DNA of 64,000 bases from Viola odorata (Eukaryota > Streptophyta > Magnoliopsida > Malpighiales > Violaceae). The stretch covers positions 21,994,407-22,058,406 of the forward strand of contig OY829539.1 in assembly GCA_963691705.1 (NCBI GenBank), written 5' to 3'. Positions 60,470 through 64,000 of this stretch are shown piece after piece; the stretch's first letter is position 1; the number at the start of each line of letters is the position of its first letter. A model generated the notes under the pieces. The model was not told the DNA's origin, ran no database searches, and saw only the letters and a program-made list of their open reading frames with translations. Made by a program: the position numbers and the translations under genes.

Positions 60470-60719
60470 TGATGCGGATCCAGCCTCATTGCAAACGCAC
60501 ACCGTGCCACTACCGTTAGTTAGGCCAATGACTCATGCCGAGGGCAAGGAACTTCAAGGGAAGTTGTTCCAACTTCTATACAGAGAGCTTGAGCGAGAGA
60601 CGATGATTGAGGAAGTCGTGCTATGCCAGAAGGACTCGAGGGTAGTGACGTTGTTCGTTGCCGCACCATGTGCACCCGACAATACTGTCCGAGCCATCAC
60701 AGACTTTGAAGGTTCTTAG
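60434..60719 (+). pseudogene. Pol C-terminal tail crossing the polypurine tract into the LTR
   Basis: After a TAG following HVGEDDD the same frame reads RANQFEGGGNDADPAS through the polypurine tract and LTR edge, then VRPMTHAEGKELQGKLFQLL, and stops at 60717-60719. The polypurine tract itself encodes the Glu-Gly-Gly-Gly. Overlap of pol with the 3' LTR is known in CRM-type chromoviruses. A chromodomain of the usual kind is not visible. Confidence 0.65.
60457..60469 (+). promoter_or_regulatory. Polypurine tract
   Basis: AAGGGGGAGGGAA directly precedes the LTR start TGATGCGG at 60470; it would prime plus-strand DNA synthesis. Confidence 0.85.
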
Positions 60720-61033
60720 GAGAGCTTTGGGCTACTTACTGGATCGTTTGGGATGTTGTCTCATTACTATTCAAGTTTCAACTCAAACGCATGAGCCGTT
60801 TGCAAGAAGGCCTTACTCGACTTTGTCACATACGAGTGCGCGTCCGATGCCATGCGATATGGGCAACTCGGCCGAAACTAAAGTCCATCCGTGCGAAGCT
60901 TCTTCTAAGCTTCTAGAACTTATTTATTATATTTATTATTTAGTTATTTAAATTATTAGACTTATTGGTCGAGTAGAACTCCTACTTCTATTTGAAGTAG
61001 AACTTGTACTTAGTGTCTATTTAAGGGCCGCTT

Positions 61034-61636
61034 GTAGGGGTATACACGGGGGGGTTTTGGCCGGGTTTTGAGCTAGACCCGGACCGGCCCGAAAATTTTG
61101 GGTTTTGCTTGGGACAGGCCCGGACCGGCCCAGGTCGGGCAGGTTCTAGTTTTGTCGGGCCTAGCCGGGCCGGTTCCGGACCTAACCCTATTTTTTTTTT
61201 TAATTAAAACTTTCCAACAATAATTAAAAGTAGGAGCCAAGAGGATTTGAACCTCTCCCCTTTAAGATGATATATGAGAAGTTAACCATCAAACCATATG
61301 AAAACTTTGATATTATAGTACATATATATATATATATATTTTTTTATATATTTGGTAAAAAAAAAATTGTTCACGATATACCTTGATAACTATATATTAT
61401 AGTAATGATTAATGGTAATATTACTAGTATGTGCCATATTATTAATAATTAATGCTCTTACCTTATACATATTAACTATATAAATGGCTATTACAATTTA
61501 TAATAATATTCTACTTCCTCATATTAAAATTTTCAATTTCTTACTACGAAAAACAAATCCTAAGAATTTTAAAGTAATAAAAAGGAAAAAAGAAGGTCTT
61601 TTACTTAAGTTAAAAATTAAAAAAAATGATTAAAAT
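61034..61636. mobile_element. Insertion/replacement in the middle LTR, hAT-MITE-like GC-rich start
   Basis: Begins taggggtatacacgggg and continues with repeated ggcccgg/ccgggcc motifs to about 61185, as in many plant hAT-type miniature elements, then turns AT-rich with a (TA)n at about 61322-61340. The expected matching right end (reverse complement of TAGGGGTATACAC) is not present, and part of the LTR is missing, so this is a truncated insertion or a rearrangement. Class uncertain. Confidence 0.4.
61233..61300 (-). other. tRNA-like fragment (degenerate)
   Basis: On the minus strand GAGGTTCAAATCCTC has the form of a T-arm with a B-box (GGTTCAAATCC), and TGGTTTGATGGTTAA about 45 bp upstream resembles a Ser/Leu-type A-box and D-loop. 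The acceptor pairing is poor, so this is a pseudo-tRNA or tRNA-derived SINE piece, not a working tRNA gene. Confidence 0.4.
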
Positions 61637-61744
61637 CCTCTTCGCTCACACCTAGTGAGTCCTATCCAATTTTCGCGTCAATTCCAAGCCTTTGAACTAG
61701 ATCGACAATTCAACACAGGCCTAGGCAACTAGGATCGTATCATG

Positions 61745-61756
61745 TGGTAGCGGAGC
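61745..61756 (+). promoter_or_regulatory. Primer-binding site (initiator-Met tRNA), second internal region
   Basis: TGGTAGCGGAGC two bases after the LTR end; it differs from the first copy by one base and from the tRNA complement by two. Confidence 0.7.
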
Positions 61757-62626
61757 TCAAGGCATTCTAAGGTTTAGTTTATATCCATCTATCCTTTATT
61801 ATTTTTATTGTTTTCTTTGTTAAGATTGGTTCTTCTTCTACCCCATTCCTTAACCAATCTTCCTGTGTGTCGTATGTTAGTTTGTTTGAGTCAACTCGAG
61901 CCAGGTTTAGCTCTATGTGTGCATTCTCAAGTAAATTATTTGCGATTTTTTTGATTTTAATTATTTTGTGCCAGTCCAGAAAAGAGTCACAAAATACCAA
62001 AAAGAGTCAGTATTTTAGGTTGCTAAAAAGAGTCAAAAAAAAATACGAAATCAGAAAAGAAACAAAATACAAAATCCCAGAAGGTATTTGAGCTACAAAT
62101 CAAAAAGAAAAATTGTATTCGGTGATCAGAATCAAAATTTTGCACGGGGAGCACAATCGCATGCACTATCACACACCACTCACAATCCGTGAGCTATTTG
62201 AGTCTTCTTGAGTCTTTTAAGCTTTTTCTTGATTCCAAATATTATCTTCTACTCTAGCTTAACAATTATTTAGTTGATTTCTCTTGCAACTAACCTCTTG
62301 TTAGGCATCAAAACTTCCTTCGAAGCTAGTTGTCTATATGTGCCTTCTTGGAAGCCTTTCTTTGAAACTCTCGAGTCACTTAACGGTTTGTGCAGGAACA
62401 ACAACAGAGATATTACCAAGGCAAGTTGAGTGATATTGTGAGGACAATAGATAGTTAAATACGAGAGTAAACACATGAGCAAGTGCTAGGTTTAGTACAA
62501 TTTTACTCATATTTTCTAGTGTTGTGAATTTCAGGATAAACAGGTAAGAAGAACGAAGTTTCAAATAGAATGGAGAAGTGAGAATTGATCACACTTCTTA
62601 GAAACCTCAATACAAGGTTTGTGGAT

Positions 62627-63095
62627 ATGGAGGAGTGGATTAATGAAGTCTCGGATGAAATAATGCCTAAAGCAGAGACATCAAAATAAAGTATGTCTCT
62701 TGGGCAGCCGGCTCAAAAAGGCACTTCGAGCCCCCAGGCATTTGGTATGCCCCGACTAGAGATTAAAAATAAGGAGTTACATGAAACTCTAGTAAAAAAG
62801 AATAAAGGGAAGGGCATCGCTGTAGTGGAGGATGCATACGGACCAAGGGTTGCCGAGGTAAACCCTAGGCGCATAACACAACGCCTTAGCGCATACGGTA
62901 GAGAGCTAGCCACCAACAGTACGCGCACCAGCCTTCAATGAGTGCGGACACTCTAAGACGCTTGTTATTCGGCACAACTTATGTGTGCAAGGAAAGGTGG
63001 ACAGCGGCGATAGTGAGCAATGCGAGAATTTATTCCACACTCATTGCTTGGTGGCGAATAAGATGTGTTCCCTAATTATTGATAATGGAAGTTGT
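62627..63095 (+). pseudogene. Gag remnant and protease start, second chromovirus copy
   Basis: ATG 62627 gives MEEWINEVSDEIMPKAETSK then TAA. The frame beginning SLGQPAQKGTSSPQAFGMP follows and encodes ELHETLVKKNKGKGIAVVED; a frameshift relative to the first copy occurs near 62,875. The end reads into the protease start (MCSLIIDNGS) and stops at the insertion point. Gag is shortened as in the first copy. Confidence 0.65.
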
Positions 63096-64000
63096 TGATA
63101 CCCGAATTTTGACGCCATTTAAATTGAATTTATCATTTCTGTTATTTTACTTAACTTACTATCGTTTTAATTAATTTACTGTCATTAGTTCATTTTTAAT
63201 TCTCGTCACATTTTATCATCGTTATTATTGCCATCAGTGTCATAAATCGCATTTTTAATTTTTCATCACGTATTTTTTTTATTATTATTAATATTTTCAG
63301 CCTTAAAAATCATATTTTTAATTATCCGTTAGTCATTTGCTATTTATTTTTTCGTTTTAGTTCATCGCATAAAATTTAGGACTTTTAGTATTTTATCATT
63401 TTTTTAGCATTTTTTTATTTTTTTATTATTTTTGTTCGAGCTTTTATTAGACCCGAGTAAGTTCGCTCAGACCATTGATCAAACGCGTTATTTCTTCAGT
63501 TGACAATTACCTACTCTTTTTTTCATTCACGCCAGTCAACTTCGTCTCGTGCAATTTTTGTCGTAACGCTAGTCAACGCGCTAAACGAAGAATTTTCTTC
63601 ATTCGTTGTAGACTATTAAACTCATCTTATTTTTCTCTACGGGCTGGCGCTTTCAGCTCAAGTTTTTGAAATATTTGGTCGCAAAAATGGCTCGAAGCCA
63701 TTTAAATAATTAAATAAAGGAATTTGATCATCACCGTTGATCTGGTTGACCAAGGAAAGTCAACCAGATCAACGACTCCCATAATTCATGTGTATGGCAT
63801 ATGAACAGTCGCCATGGAGTAGCAGCGGAGCAAGCCACCGAGCTGCTTGCTCCCGTCACCTCTCCATCGCATCGCCAATGGCCTAGCCCCACCAGCGCAC
63901 GACCTAGCCCCGCCAGCACACGGCCTAGCCCCGCCAGCGCACGACCTAGCCCCGCCAGCACGCGCTCTAGCCCCGCTCCTCCACGCGCAGCACCGCGTCT
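63096..64000 (+). mobile_element. Start of another LTR-like sequence, continuing past the window
   Basis: It begins TGATACCCGAATTTTGACGCC at the exact point where the second chromovirus copy breaks off, so it is an insertion with an LTR-like TG start. The first 500 bp are AT-rich, the rest GC-rich. No ORF is convincing. The other end is outside the window, so LTR status is inferred. Confidence 0.5.
63879..63977. repeat. 21-bp minisatellite, about four copies
   Basis: Units of the form cctagccccgccagcgcacga repeat at 21-bp spacing with a/g variants. The open minus-strand frame across it (Gly-Leu-Ala repeats) is a by-product. Confidence 0.85.

Larger units (their letters stand above)
60470..61742 (+). 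repeat. Middle LTR of the chromovirus, interrupted by other sequence
   Basis: Matches the 5' LTR from TGATGCGGATCC to tatttaagggccgctt (about 61033), then unrelated sequence to about 61636, then the LTR end gtgagtcctatccaa ... GGATCGTATCA at 61742. It is followed directly by another primer-binding site, so it acts as a 5' LTR for the second internal region as well as a 3' LTR for the first. Confidence 0.8.
48406..63095 (+). mobile_element. Chromovirus (CRM-like Ty3/gypsy) in LTR-internal-LTR-internal arrangement
   Basis: Order on the plus strand: 5' LTR (48406-49225 plus 55807-55924), primer-binding site, internal region with gag remnant, protease, RT, RNase H and integrase (55925-60469), a second LTR (60470-61742, itself interrupted), then a second primer-binding site and a second internal region cut off at 63095. 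Two internal regions sharing one LTR is the expected product of unequal crossing-over between LTRs. The domain types (PR with CSLIIDNGS, RT with VYFDDILIYSK, pol running into the LTR, initiator-Met-tRNA primer site) point to a chromovirus, most like the CRM clade; clade assignment is tentative. Confidence 0.8.
61743..63095 (+). mobile_element. Second chromovirus internal region, truncated
   Basis: Collinear with 55,925-57,222: same leader (ggttcttcttctacccc), same gag start, same PQAF segment, same protease beginning. It has about 35 extra leader bases (ctctatgtgtgcattctcaag region, 61,910-61,945) absent from the first copy, so neither copy is a simple derivative of the other. It is cut at 63095 by the following LTR-like sequence. 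Confidence 0.8.

Noticed and set aside
61233..61300. Functional tRNA gene
   Set aside because: Acceptor-stem pairing is poor and no CCA-adjacent structure or clear anticodon arm can be drawn; kept only as a tRNA-like fragment.

Overview
The window is nuclear DNA of a flowering plant, most likely a eudicot. The grounds are a germin-like protein gene with a plant-type intron, plant-specific lineages of Ty3/gypsy retrotransposon (Tat lineage with a second RNase H; chromovirus with an initiator-Met-tRNA primer site), an Emigrant/pogo-type element with TA target duplications, and AT-rich spacers. The species cannot be named from the sequence. Apart from the germin-like gene I see no host gene; nearly everything else is repeat DNA.

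Layout. (1) 1-29,689: an almost pure satellite array of 30-, 31- and 38-bp monomers in higher-order blocks (99, 299, 749, 918, 1,382, 1,903 and 5,968 bp). (2) 29,690-29,974: an edge of 40/41-bp monomers that touches the stop codon of a retrotransposon pol gene. (3) 29,975-~32,752, minus strand: Tat-lineage element 1, with a nearly intact gag fused by an internal deletion to the end of integrase, plus primer-binding site and 5' LTR. (4) ~32,753-34,240: a coiled-coil coding fragment and non-coding sequence. (5) 34,241-41,223, minus strand: Tat-lineage element 2, with gag, protease, RT, RNase H, archaeal-type RNase H, integrase, and its own unrelated tandem repeats just past pol. (6) 41,224-44,530: a fragment of another Ty3 element, AT-rich DNA and a 1.5-kb LTR-like unit. 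(7) 44,534-45,623: the germin-like gene. (8) 45,624-48,405: spacer with a 754-bp pogo-like element that still carries a small helix-turn-helix ORF. (9) 48,406-63,095, plus strand: a chromovirus arranged LTR-internal-LTR-internal, with a 6.6-kb non-autonomous LTR element (minus strand, 49,226-55,806) nested in its first LTR and other sequence in its second. (10) 63,096-64,000: start of a further LTR-like sequence with a 21-bp minisatellite.

The main result is the join between (1), (2) and (3). The satellite lies exactly where a Tat-lineage element has its 3' untranslated region. The edge 40-mer aligns with the satellite 38-mer, and the 31-mer looks like the 38-mer minus 7 bp. Element 2 carries a different tandem repeat at the same place. 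The sequence therefore looks like a retrotransposon 3'UTR repeat caught expanding into a satellite. Long open frames in the array come from repeat arithmetic (the common 31+30+38 trimer is 99 bp, a multiple of three) and are not taken as genes.
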